In this document: positions 1-7,243 of the stretch, piece by piece
Position numbering within the stretch: the stretch's first letter is position 1
Layout: each line of letters begins with the position of its first letter
IMG/VR virus record: IMGVR_UViG_3300023210_000292
Location: 1 to 20,334 of that record
DNA from: a virus
Length of the DNA stretch: 20,334 nucleotides
Reading direction: 5' to 3' (one strand)
The notes under the pieces: generated by a model
The model's input: only the letters and a program-made list of their open reading frames with translations
Told to the model about the DNA's origin: nothing
Database searches by the model: none
Program-made: the position numbers and the translations under genes

Positions 1-252
1 TTACAGAATTGGTTCTTCAGCCTCTTCATCGACGACTTCACCCGTCTCCTCAACCTCATCCTCTACGAGAAATCCACGTGCTTCCATTTCTTTGATGAGG
101 TCTTCATCTGAAACTTCTGCTAAGTCTGGACTCTCGCCCATTTCTTCTTCACCTTCGGATTCAAATTCTTCACCGAAATCAAATTCCTCTTCTGCTCCTT
201 CAGCTCCTGCTGGTGCTGGTGGCATTTCCATACCTTTTAAATCTGGTCCCAT
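1..252 (-). CDS. Small very acidic phage protein, unknown function
   Basis: An 83-residue protein with its TAA stop at bases 1-3, so complete. After a short Pro/Ala/Gly-rich N-terminus nearly the whole chain is Glu/Asp-rich, with blocks such as EGAEEEFDFGEEFESEGEEE; no cysteine, membrane segment or known motif is seen. A segment around residues 47-60 (SDEDLIKEMEARGF) could form one helix. The ATG is preceded by AAGGAG about 8 bases upstream. It is the only gene in view behind its own consensus promoter (290-318), with a small hairpin between promoter and ribosome site, which suggests that strong expression is needed. Position beyond the fibre genes and acidity would fit a structural, chaperone or DNA-mimic role, but none is shown. 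I do not recognise the family. Confidence 0.75.
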   Translation of the reverse strand: MGPDLKGMEMPPAPAGAEGAEEEFDFGEEFESEGEEEMGESPDLAEVSDEDLIKEMEARGFLVEDEVEETGEVVDEEAEEPIL

Positions 253-265
253 TTTGTTCTCCTTA

Positions 266-280
266 CCCTCGGAATGAGGG
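266..280 (-). other. 5'-leader hairpin upstream of the acidic gene
   Basis: A perfect 5-bp stem (CCCTC/GAGGG, loop of 5) lies between the predicted transcription start near 283 and the AAGGAG site of the acidic gene. A short hairpin at an mRNA 5' end is known to slow decay of phage and bacterial messages; that role here is inference. A 5-bp stem alone could be chance, but its GC content and placement favour function. Confidence 0.4.
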
Positions 281-289
281 GTTAGTTAT

Positions 290-318
290 ATTATAGCATG
301 TTCTACGTCATTTGTCAA
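290..318 (-). promoter_or_regulatory. Sigma-70 promoter with extended -10 (P3)
   Basis: On the minus strand: TTGACA (318-313), a 17-base spacer, then TATAAT (295-290) preceded by TGC, an extended -10. Both hexamers are perfect consensus. The start should lie near 283, giving a leader of about 30 bases to the acidic gene. The same architecture, including the TGC before the -10 box, recurs at 12214-12242 and 17216-17244. Confidence 0.85.
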
Positions 319-351
319 GTACTTTCTCAAATACCTAGTAATAACGGTCTG

Positions 352-1020
352 TTAGTTAATCTTTACGAAGTAATTCACTGTAATGTTTACAGGTCTTGTT
401 TCTCCCGAACCTGTAGAAGTTGCGCCTGTGCTACCTGTACCGCCTGATCCTGTGCTACCCGTACCACCAGAACCAGTATTTCCACCAATATTTGTGGAAT
501 CTGTCATGTTAAAAGAGCCGGTGGCGTTTGAGCCTGTGTCAGCACTACGCTTATCAGCAGTAAAGTTGGTGCCGTTAGTGTCTTGATAAATCTTTCCGTC
601 CACGACATTTATTTTAGCATATAAACTAGTACCACTGTGACTGTGGCTTGGACCTGAGTGAGTGTGGCTTGGGCCTGAGTGAGTGTGTGAGAACATCGCA
701 TCACCCTGAGTTGATCCAGAAAGAGTGGCAGAAAGTGTCTGAGCATCCTGTCCACCATCATCCATACGCATGAATTTACCTGTTGCGTTTGGAAGTAGTC
801 CCGAACCCGAACCCAGAGTAACCAAGGTATCAAGAGCACTCCCAGAAACGTCTGTTCCGTCCAGCAGTTCCCAATCAGTTCCGTTGCGTGCTTGGAATTG
901 AGTGCGGGTAAGTAAGGATGCACGAACATCACCAATGTCCCAGCGATCATTACTTGTACTGGAACTACGGTCATCATTAATTACAATGTTTCCGTTTGCC
1001 CTAATTAGTTTATCTGCCAT
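352..1020 (-). CDS. Tail fibre tip / tail-collar-like protein with HxH repeats
   Basis: A 222-residue protein. The N-terminal half has the tail-collar-like pattern of phage tips (GDVRASLLT, FQ, then DWELLDG with DVSGSAL, LPNATGKFMRM). The middle holds three HxH motifs at 7-residue spacing (HTHSGPS, HTHSGPS, HSHSG). A Gly/Ser/Thr-rich linker follows, ending in ETRPVNITVNYFVKIN. In T4 gp37 and related tips, HxH motifs on three chains bind iron and pin the trimer together; a receptor-binding trimer is therefore likely here. The C-terminus nearly matches that of the protein at 1717-2385, so the two are paralogues. It overlaps the upstream gene by 11 bases. No terminator is obvious after its stop. 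Confidence 0.8.
   Translation of the reverse strand: MADKLIRANGNIVINDDRSSSTSNDRWDIGDVRASLLTRTQFQARNGTDWELLDGTDVSGSALDTLVTLGSGSGLLPNATGKFMRMDDGGQDAQTLSATLSGSTQGDAMFSHTHSGPSHTHSGPSHSHSGTSLYAKINVVDGKIYQDTNGTNFTADKRSADTGSNATGSFNMTDSTNIGGNTGSGGTGSTGSGGTGSTGATSTGSGETRPVNITVNYFVKIN
425..472 (-). repeat. Two tandem 24-bp units coding Gly/Ser/Thr linker
   Basis: Two adjacent 24-base units (425-448 and 449-472), differing at a few positions, encode GSGGTGST-type repeats in the linker of the tip protein. Such repeats can expand or contract by slippage, which would change linker length. Confidence 0.7.
641..682 (-). repeat. Two tandem 21-bp units coding HTHSGPS
   Basis: Two nearly identical 21-base units (641-661, 662-682) encode successive metal-binding-type HxH heptapeptides of the tip protein. 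They show that the histidine ladder grew by tandem duplication. Confidence 0.75.
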
Positions 1021-1666
1021 GGTTTGTATTTCCTATATTGTGTTGCGTAAGTGTTTTAAATATCTCAAACGGACAACTTCCCCATCCGTGAGGACTGGTT
1101 TCAGGCGGTGTCTGGGCAAGTAAATCCAGTGTAGTAGTTTGTGACGTTCCCAGCATTCTACAGAGGATACTCAAAAACAGAGGGTTCTCTGGGTTTGCCG
1201 ACACAAGTTTGCGAATTGCTCTCTGACTAGTCCACCCACTACAGCCAGCCTCTAGTTCAATCATAATTGAGAGTGCAACTAGGTGTGCTCTAAATCCTGT
1301 TGTAAACTGCTCTGGAATCCACAAAGGGAGAAAGGGTATTAGTTTAAATCTTGCTGCTAGAAACAAGGGTAGCAGGGGTAAAATGTTAATGTAGTCAAAG
1401 TTACCCCTCTCACCAACCGTACCTCCAGTTTTGAGGATTGCTCTTAGAATCCGGTCAATTCGGGCAGTGTCTCCATCTACCAGTGACCTCCAAAGTACAC
1501 CTAGGTAACCATCCCGTGAGATGTCACTCCTAGATTCTGAAGGGTCCAAGTCAGGATGTCTCCGGTATATTCCGGGCCTGAGTTCACAGGATTTCCAACC
1601 AGCTACGTTTCCGATGCTTGCAAATGTTAGGTAATCACCACGTTCAATTTCCTCAGTGTCTGACAT
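1010..1666 (-). CDS. Predicted helical protein encoded between two tail tip genes
   Basis: A 218-residue protein. Visible features are an N-terminal soluble part (ERGDYLTFASIGNVAGW), the segment SRDGYLGVLWRSLVDGD near residue 50, a Gly-rich GGTVGERG near 80, and a hydrophobic helix-rich stretch (YINILPLLPLFLAAR, then LVALSIMIELEAGCSG, then NPENPLFLSIL). From memory this order (SRD, then L-W, then a Gly loop, then helices ending in NPLF) resembles uncharacterised proteins encoded beside fibre genes in other tailed phages; I cannot confirm this here. The hydrophobic stretches are broken by Pro and charge and look like packed helices rather than clear membrane spans. AGGAG precedes the ATG. It sits between two paralogous tip genes, suggesting a part in fibre assembly or glycan handling, which is inference. 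Confidence 0.65.
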   Translation of the reverse strand: MSDTEEIERGDYLTFASIGNVAGWKSCELRPGIYRRHPDLDPSESRSDISRDGYLGVLWRSLVDGDTARIDRILRAILKTGGTVGERGNFDYINILPLLPLFLAARFKLIPFLPLWIPEQFTTGFRAHLVALSIMIELEAGCSGWTSQRAIRKLVSANPENPLFLSILCRMLGTSQTTTLDLLAQTPPETSPHGWGSCPFEIFKTLTQHNIGNTNHGR

Positions 1667-1716
1667 TGTTGTCTCCTGTTAGGTAGTCACCCTTGTCTAT
1701 TTTCAAGAAGCTTCTC

Positions 1717-2385
1717 CTAGTTAATCTTGATAAAAGTATTTACTGTAATATTAAGCGGTCTAGTCTCTACGTTACTATTGTTGGAAATAGACGCAGGAGT
1801 AGAACTTACACTAGAGTTACTTGCGGCACCAGTAGATCCCGGAGTTGTTGAACCACTAGTACCATCTGTGGCAGTACCCGTGGCAGCTGTGGTTGTCCCA
1901 ACCGCACCCGTTACGTTATAGTCTCTTGTTGTGGTGGTTCCGAAGGAACCCCCGGTAGAGACATAGCCTAATGAGTTTGTGTCAGAACCAATCAACGCTC
2001 TGATACTTCCTGAGCTGTGGGAGTGTCCTGCGCTGGAGTGAGTGTGAGAAGCACTACCAAATGTTCCTGAAGCAGTACCACCAGAGACTGTGATACCATT
2101 TAGAACAGTATCCTCAGTTTGCTGCGCTCTCATTGAGGCACCTCTAGTTGTTGTTCCAGCACCTTCAGCAATACTTGTGTGGTTTGATCTGAGGAATCTG
2201 TCACGAGCATCTGGAAGAGTTGCTCCAATGTAGGTAGCCAGTTTTGATCCTGTTATATCACGACCATCACACATTACCCAATCGGACGATCCCATTTCTG
2301 TTTGGAAGTCAGCTTCGTCTAGCATTGATTGTTGAATTGAGCCGACAGCAAAGGAGTCTACTCGTCTTTCGGTATATTTAGCCAT
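1717..2385 (-). CDS. Tail fibre tip / tail-collar-like protein, second paralogue
   Basis: A 222-residue tip protein starting MAKYTERRVDSFAVGSI. It has DWVMCDGRDITGSKL and LPDARDRFLRS (collar-like core), HTHSSAGHSHSSG in the middle, a Ser/Thr/Gly-rich linker, and the end ETRPLNITVNTFIKIN, nearly the same as the protein at 352-1020. I chose the ATG at 2385, which forms a TAATG overlap with the upstream fibre gene and has GGAG upstream at a long spacing of 12 bases. An in-frame ATG at 2403 would add six residues but has no clear ribosome site. It probably sits at the distal end of the fibre encoded just upstream and contacts the host receptor. Start uncertain, family fairly sure. Confidence 0.78.
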   Translation of the reverse strand: MAKYTERRVDSFAVGSIQQSMLDEADFQTEMGSSDWVMCDGRDITGSKLATYIGATLPDARDRFLRSNHTSIAEGAGTTTRGASMRAQQTEDTVLNGITVSGGTASGTFGSASHTHSSAGHSHSSGSIRALIGSDTNSLGYVSTGGSFGTTTTRDYNVTGAVGTTTAATGTATDGTSGSTTPGSTGAASNSSVSSTPASISNNSNVETRPLNITVNTFIKIN

Positions 2386-4247
2386 TATGTATTTGTTCTC
2401 CATCCAACAGTAGAGTCAACGTAGATAAATTCTACCCAGACACCGTTTGCATTAATTGTAAAATCAGAAGCCACAGAGTCAATGTTCGATCCGTTGCGAC
2501 CAACTGTGATATTAGCGATACCTGAGTTATTCCCAAAGTCATCTACCTTTACTCGCTGCCCAATTGTCGGAGTAGTAGGAAGAGTGACAGTCCTTGCCAC
2601 ACTTGAATCCACCATTACCTCATCTTGAGCAACAGCAGTGAATGGGTAGGAGACAGGCTTCTTTGTATTGTAGGTTGCCGCACTTTGAGCAACGCCACCA
2701 GTTGTAAATGAAATCTTGACGTTAGTTGAACCACCAACAATTGATGCCAGTGTTGTTCCTGTGGAAACAATCTGAGTACTCGTTACATTAAAGTATGCGC
2801 CTACATCGTGAATTTCCCACTCACCAGAATCCTCAATCAGTAGTATTGCTTGGAGAGGAACTTCTCCTTCTAAGCCGTGAGTAATTGGAAGGGCAGCGTC
2901 AATGTTTGTTGCTGTGTCTGTTGCTGTGTAAGACTTATTTGGAATAGGTGCAGGATCAGTATCGTGTCTGCGTCTACCTGTTGTTCCAAAGTCTCCGTCT
3001 GCAACTCCCCAAGCAGAGGTCGCATATTGGGCGTAGCCAATCGGAACGAATCTGTTTAGGTTTACGTCTTGGGGTTGGTCATTTAGGATTACAAAGTTAG
3101 ACTCAGTAATCGTGGTAACAGTCCTGCCATTATCTGTCAGAGTGATCGGAGCACCGAAGGTTGCAATGTCGAGGTATAGGTACGAGATAGCTGTACCAGA
3201 AGGGGCATCGGAAGCTCCAAAGGCACCAATAGTATCTAGGTCAACAGAGAGGTCTACTTCAACATCAGAACTGAGAGCACCGGACCCATTGTATGTTACG
3301 CACTCTTGGCCATCATCAACAATCAGAGTACCGCCTTTAATCAAACAGGTTCCATCTGCAATTACGCTTTGAACCTTGAGAGATGCGTCACCAGAAGGTT
3401 GTGCGATAAACTTACCAGCAGAGGCAGAGTACAAGAAAGCATCGCCCTCATCTGGGGTTGCTGACAGACCAAGTTTAACGTCTTCGCCACCAGAGAGGGT
3501 CAGGTTCTGACTTATATCAATAGTGCGGTCTGCATCATTAACATTAATATTAAGGGTTCGGTCTGCTGTGTTAAGAGCACCATCTGAGCTAGTTACTACA
3601 AGATCGTAAGTACCTGCATCTGATATTTTTGGAGAAACTAGTGTTTTGTTTGAGAGTTCGTCGGTTGTTGCTTTACCAACAAGAGTGTCGGTTGCATCTG
3701 GAAGAGTCACCGTTTTGTTTGTTGTTTGAGAACTTGTAATTGTTGTCTTTGTACCAGTAGTACCAGCAGCATCAAAGTCAATTTGAAGTGTTGGGTCTGC
3801 TGCATCATCAATTGTAAACGCATCATCCTGAGCATTAATTGTGTTTGTGTCACCTAGAGTTTTATTTGTTAGGGTTTGTGTTTCTGTGTTTGTTGTAATT
3901 TCGTCTGTTGCGTTACCATTACTTTTAACTGTTAAAACTTTGTCTGTGTGAGGTGTTGCTGTGAAGGAGACTGGTCCAGTAGAGACAGTAAATGCAACAG
4001 TCACAGTCATTGTATCTAGGTCGGTAATTACGTCTATGACTCTTGTTTCACCTCCTATTGTTATTGATTGACCGGAGGCCAGTTCAGTGTCAAAGAGTGT
4101 AGAACCATCACCAGCTACAGCAGTACTGGCAGCAACGGTCACATTACCAGAAGGAGTATAGGTGACATCTGGATCAATTGTAACAATCCGAGTAAGTCCT
4201 CTAAAGATTACCCTTACCGTTTCTGATATTTTGCCGAGTACTTTCAT
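2385..4247 (-). CDS. Long tail fibre protein
   Basis: A 620-residue Thr/Ser/Asp/Gly-rich protein without cysteine-rich or membrane parts. After a basic start (MKVLGKISETVRVIFRGLTR) come beta-rich segments, then the fibre-type phrases TQTLTNKTLGD (about residue 125) and ELSNKTLVSPKI (about 200), of the kind that recur in trimeric phage fibres. A further beta domain follows and the chain ends WVEFIYVDSTVGWRTNT. Such proteins attach to the virion at the N-terminus and carry tips at the C-terminus; the next genes encode two tip-like proteins. It starts after a stable hairpin at 4285-4302, at the switch from head to adsorption genes. I do not recognise a precise family or catalytic motif. Confidence 0.75.
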   Translation of the reverse strand: MKVLGKISETVRVIFRGLTRIVTIDPDVTYTPSGNVTVAASTAVAGDGSTLFDTELASGQSITIGGETRVIDVITDLDTMTVTVAFTVSTGPVSFTATPHTDKVLTVKSNGNATDEITTNTETQTLTNKTLGDTNTINAQDDAFTIDDAADPTLQIDFDAAGTTGTKTTITSSQTTNKTVTLPDATDTLVGKATTDELSNKTLVSPKISDAGTYDLVVTSSDGALNTADRTLNINVNDADRTIDISQNLTLSGGEDVKLGLSATPDEGDAFLYSASAGKFIAQPSGDASLKVQSVIADGTCLIKGGTLIVDDGQECVTYNGSGALSSDVEVDLSVDLDTIGAFGASDAPSGTAISYLYLDIATFGAPITLTDNGRTVTTITESNFVILNDQPQDVNLNRFVPIGYAQYATSAWGVADGDFGTTGRRRHDTDPAPIPNKSYTATDTATNIDAALPITHGLEGEVPLQAILLIEDSGEWEIHDVGAYFNVTSTQIVSTGTTLASIVGGSTNVKISFTTGGVAQSAATYNTKKPVSYPFTAVAQDEVMVDSSVARTVTLPTTPTIGQRVKVDDFGNNSGIANITVGRNGSNIDSVASDFTINANGVWVEFIYVDSTVGWRTNT

Positions 4248-4284
4248 ATATTTAATTCCTTAGAATATTGTTTTTAAGTGAGGT

Positions 4285-4302
4285 GGGGGTCCGAAGACCC
4301 CC
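4285..4302 (-). other. Very stable TTCG-tetraloop hairpin between head and fibre genes
   Basis: On the minus strand a perfect 7-bp stem (GGGGGTC/GACCCCC) closes the loop TTCG with a C-G closing pair, the classic extra-stable C(UUCG)G tetraloop in RNA. It lies between the stop of the 131-residue gene and the start of the fibre gene. No U-run follows on either strand, so it is not a standard intrinsic terminator; it more likely blocks 3'-end decay or is a processing or partial-stop site that sets the ratio of head to fibre proteins. Confidence 0.75.
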
Positions 4303-4309
4303 CTGCGTA

Positions 4310-4705
4310 TTAGGCTTCTGTTTCTTCTACGAATAACTTCGTTGGAACAGTGGTTGCACTAGAATCTCGTATAAGGTATTGACCAGTTAATCCTGCCGCT
4401 AAAGCAGTTGCACCCATACCTCCCTTTACTTTGATTTGTACAGTACTAGCCGAAGTATTGGATACCATAACAACTCGATCTGTTGCGATTGGATCACCAG
4501 CAGGTACGACGATATCAATAACAACAGGTTGAGATAGAGTAGGAACAACGATAATATCAGGAACTCTACTTAATTCTAGAGTGGCGACATCACCAACGTC
4601 TTCTATGTCTCTTTCTTTAAATGCGTGTTCTAAGGCTGCTTCGCCTTTACTTATGCGTAAACCAGTTTTCCTTCTAAAAGGTGGTCTTGCTATACGTGTT
4701 GCCAT
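4310..4705 (-). CDS. Small beta-rich virion protein, candidate capsid decoration
   Basis: A 131-residue protein starting MATRIARPPFRRK. The basic N-terminal 30 residues are followed by alternating beta segments (DIIVVPTL, PVVIDIVVPAG, DRVVMVSN, STVQIKVKGG, TKLFVEE). The start is the ATG with AAGGAG at good spacing; an in-frame TTG six codons upstream overlaps that ribosome site and is rejected. It directly follows the capsid gene and precedes the stable hairpin. Placement and fold type fit a head decoration or cement protein, which often follows the major capsid gene, but no sequence motif proves it. It resembles in style, not clearly in sequence, the 86-residue protein at 11188-11448. Confidence 0.65.
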   Translation of the reverse strand: MATRIARPPFRRKTGLRISKGEAALEHAFKERDIEDVGDVATLELSRVPDIIVVPTLSQPVVIDIVVPAGDPIATDRVVMVSNTSASTVQIKVKGGMGATALAAGLTGQYLIRDSSATTVPTKLFVEETEA

Positions 4706-4782
4706 GTTGTGTTCTCCTTTCAAGAGAAAGAGGAGGGATATACTGAAATTATTCCCAGTACCCCATTCCCCTAATTTGTATT

Positions 4783-6105
4783 CTAGTTCTCGAAGTTATG
4801 AATCTTCAAGATTGCGCCCGGACGTTTACAGATCATTGTCATGTAACCCATCATAAATTTCTGAACAGTTGACTCATAGCTTCCACTACCGTTCTGCTTT
4901 AAAAACTCACTGCCACCGACATTGATTTCTTTGAAGTCTTTACCGTGAAGTTCAAGACAGTCTTGACCAGCAGCACCGTTAGGGATAACCCACATACGCT
5001 TATCACCAGCAAATTCAGAACTCGCAAGCTCAAGTTGATCGCTACCATGAACAAAGCAGAATCCTTTGAATCCACGTTCCTTGTCAGTGTTAGCAACTAA
5101 TCTACGATCAGCTTCGTTACTTTCAATGAAAGCACTAAGAGTTTCAGGAGCACAAAGAACTTGTTGGTACTTAAAAGAAGAACCGTTACGAGTCTTAATT
5201 CGATCCATAGACTTCTGGATGTGAGAGATATCTACTGGAGCTGCGCCAGCGTTATAGTGCTCACCTTTGTAAACACCGTCAAGTGTTAAGTTGTGAATCT
5301 TACGACCATCAACCGCAGTAAGAGTTTCTAATCCCGGCATTGCTTCTGAAATAGAGTTGTACTCATCAGTACCGTTAGTGTAAGAACCTTGGTCCCAAGG
5401 AGTAGCAGACTTACGGTAAAGAATGTCTGTACTTGTAATCGCTACAAGAGCAAGAGAGGCACCCAATTTATCAGAAACAGTGATGGTATTTGCATCACGA
5501 TCTTTATCATCTACAACTAGTGTTAAAGTAGTTGTACCTACACCAGCGTTTGCTGTATATACCTTTAGCTCGTCACCGAACTCGATGTAACGCTCTCCAC
5601 CACGGCTTGTGTCAGTACTTGCAAGAGTAAGTACACGACTAGTACCGGAAGCTACGGAAGAAACAACTTCTCCCATGATTCCAGTTCCATCAAGGTGGAA
5701 GTTAGCAGAAAGGATACGCTTTTGAACGATACCTTTGTTTTGGATTTCGTGAGCAAGAGGCTCGAGATACTTCTTAGCGCCAGACTTTGCACGTTCCCAA
5801 AGATCATACTCTAATTCAACTGTAGAGTAAAGTTGGTTGAATCCAGCAGAACCTTCTTCAGTACTAGACTGAGAGCCACTTGGAAGAGCGACAGAACCCG
5901 AGGTCTTCCACTCGACAGCAGGAGCACCATAAGTCTTGTTGATTAAGAAATCGACAGAACGGGCTGCTTGGTCAGAAACCTTTAGCTTGTTTACCATTTC
6001 CCAGTCACGGAAGTCTTCAGAGATTTGATTTGTAATACCATCAGAGTATACCTTCTGTAAAAATTTACCGAGGGCTGCTGACGCATCAATTTGTGTTGTT
6101 GCCAT
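4783..6105 (-). CDS. Major capsid protein (probable HK97-type fold)
   Basis: A 440-residue protein placed right after the scaffold gene. The N-terminal region (ALGKFLQKVYSDGITNQISEDFRDWEMV) and the C-terminal stretch (YESTVQKFMMGYMTMICKRPGAILK) read like capsid proteins of the N4 gp56 / SU10-like type as I remember them. A beta-rich insert lies near residues 145-225 (EFGDELKVYTANAGVGTTTL, then DKDRDANTITVSDKLG). Length is usual for the HK97 fold. It builds the icosahedral shell around scaffold and portal. The AAGGAAAA ribosome site lies just before the ATG, only 18 bases after the scaffold stop. No membrane or protease motifs. Assignment as capsid is strong from context; the exact family needs a profile search. 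Confidence 0.88.
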   Translation of the reverse strand: MATTQIDASAALGKFLQKVYSDGITNQISEDFRDWEMVNKLKVSDQAARSVDFLINKTYGAPAVEWKTSGSVALPSGSQSSTEEGSAGFNQLYSTVELEYDLWERAKSGAKKYLEPLAHEIQNKGIVQKRILSANFHLDGTGIMGEVVSSVASGTSRVLTLASTDTSRGGERYIEFGDELKVYTANAGVGTTTLTLVVDDKDRDANTITVSDKLGASLALVAITSTDILYRKSATPWDQGSYTNGTDEYNSISEAMPGLETLTAVDGRKIHNLTLDGVYKGEHYNAGAAPVDISHIQKSMDRIKTRNGSSFKYQQVLCAPETLSAFIESNEADRRLVANTDKERGFKGFCFVHGSDQLELASSEFAGDKRMWVIPNGAAGQDCLELHGKDFKEINVGGSEFLKQNGSGSYESTVQKFMMGYMTMICKRPGAILKIHNFEN

Positions 6106-6123
6106 AATTTGTTTTCCTTAAAA

Positions 6124-7155
6124 TTAGTTCATTGGGTTCATAGCGGACATTAGATCGGCCATGAAGTCACCAGTTGGTTTGTCTTCTTTTTCCACTGCAA
6201 CAGCTTTTGCTACAGCTTTCTTTGCTTGTTTTTTGCTTTTTGTTTTTGTTTTCTTAGCGGCTACCCTAGCTGATCTTCCAAGTAGACTACGTAATTCGTC
6301 AGCAGCATCCTTCATTTCCTTGTTGATGATTTCTTTGTTGACACTTTCGTATTCACCTAATCTAGATATAACATCATTCCATAATCTTTTGTCTAGTTTA
6401 AGGGCTTCATCTGGGTCAGACTCTTGATTAAACCTGTGCTGTTCAAATGCACTAGTTACAAGTGACTGTTGTTCTGCTAATTCTGCGTTAGACTTCTTAC
6501 TCTCTGAATCCTCTACCTGACGGTTGAGTGCTGCTTCTCTCTTATCCAAATCCTTTTGTTTTGCCTCTTGCTTCTTAGCGTTGAGGTAAGCCTTTTGTTC
6601 TGGCTCTGAAAGTAGCGCAAAGCTGTCGTTATCCTTCTGCCAATCTGTAAGAACTTTTTCAGCAGCTTCTGTGCCGCCTGTGAATAACCTAAGTAGCTCT
6701 TTAGGATTTTCAATGTTCTCATTTAGAAGGGCAACCATTTCGACTGCTTTTGATTCTGCTGAGTCGGATGCCTTTATTCCATCAAGTTGAGATTTGTAGT
6801 CATCTCTTTCTTTTTGGTAACGAGCTTGTGCCACGTATTTCTGGTACACTCGTGTTATGTGATCTCGATTATTAAAGTCGATCTTCACGTTTTTTCCATC
6901 GGCCTTGACTGTGATTACTGAAGGTAGCTCGTCTGACTCTTCTTCAAGGTCATCTTCATCATCTTCTTCATCCTCTGAAAAGTCTACGCTCTCTTCAGAT
7001 TCCTCGTCTTCGTCCTCTGTGCTCACCTCATCTAAGTCTTCAATTTCTTCTGAATCTTCAAATGATTCTGCTGAGTCTTCAACATCTCCTCCAAAAGCGG
7101 CATATGCCCCATCTAGTACTGATGCTGTTTCTGCTTGAGCTTTTTCGTCTGCCAT
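6124..7155 (-). CDS. Capsid scaffolding protein
   Basis: A 343-residue protein between portal and capsid genes, the usual place for scaffold. Residues about 24-77 are extremely acidic (long Glu/Asp/Ser runs). A probable helical and coiled-coil region follows (YQKYVAQARYQKERDDYKS onward, then KQEAKQKDLDKREAALN). The C-terminus is very basic (KKTKTKSKKQAKK, around 301-314) and ends GDFMADLMSAMNPMN. Scaffolds of P22 and related phages also end in a short basic segment that binds the coat, so this polarity fits. AAAGGAG precedes the ATG. No protease triad is visible, so it looks like a removable or recycled scaffold, not a scaffold-protease fusion. The acidic block is unusually strong. Confidence 0.8.
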   Translation of the reverse strand: MADEKAQAETASVLDGAYAAFGGDVEDSAESFEDSEEIEDLDEVSTEDEDEESEESVDFSEDEEDDEDDLEEESDELPSVITVKADGKNVKIDFNNRDHITRVYQKYVAQARYQKERDDYKSQLDGIKASDSAESKAVEMVALLNENIENPKELLRLFTGGTEAAEKVLTDWQKDNDSFALLSEPEQKAYLNAKKQEAKQKDLDKREAALNRQVEDSESKKSNAELAEQQSLVTSAFEQHRFNQESDPDEALKLDKRLWNDVISRLGEYESVNKEIINKEMKDAADELRSLLGRSARVAAKKTKTKSKKQAKKAVAKAVAVEKEDKPTGDFMADLMSAMNPMN

Positions 7156-7175
7156 TCTTTACTCCTTTGTAACGT

Positions 7176-7243
7176 CCTTTCGGATGGCTACTACTTAATT
7201 CCAACGCCTCGAAAGGTAGCTGGTAAACCCCTGTATTGGGGTT
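7176..7243 (-). other. Two inverted repeats in the portal-scaffold gap
   Basis: A 6-bp hairpin AACCCC/GGGGTT (7226-7243, loop 6) spans the portal stop codon. Downstream lies a perfect 7-bp inverted repeat CCTTTCG/CGAAAGG (7176-7182 and 7210-7216, loop 27) that ends just before the scaffold ribosome site. Neither is followed by a U-run. They may tune scaffold translation or protect message ends; the second could be chance. Confidence 0.4.
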
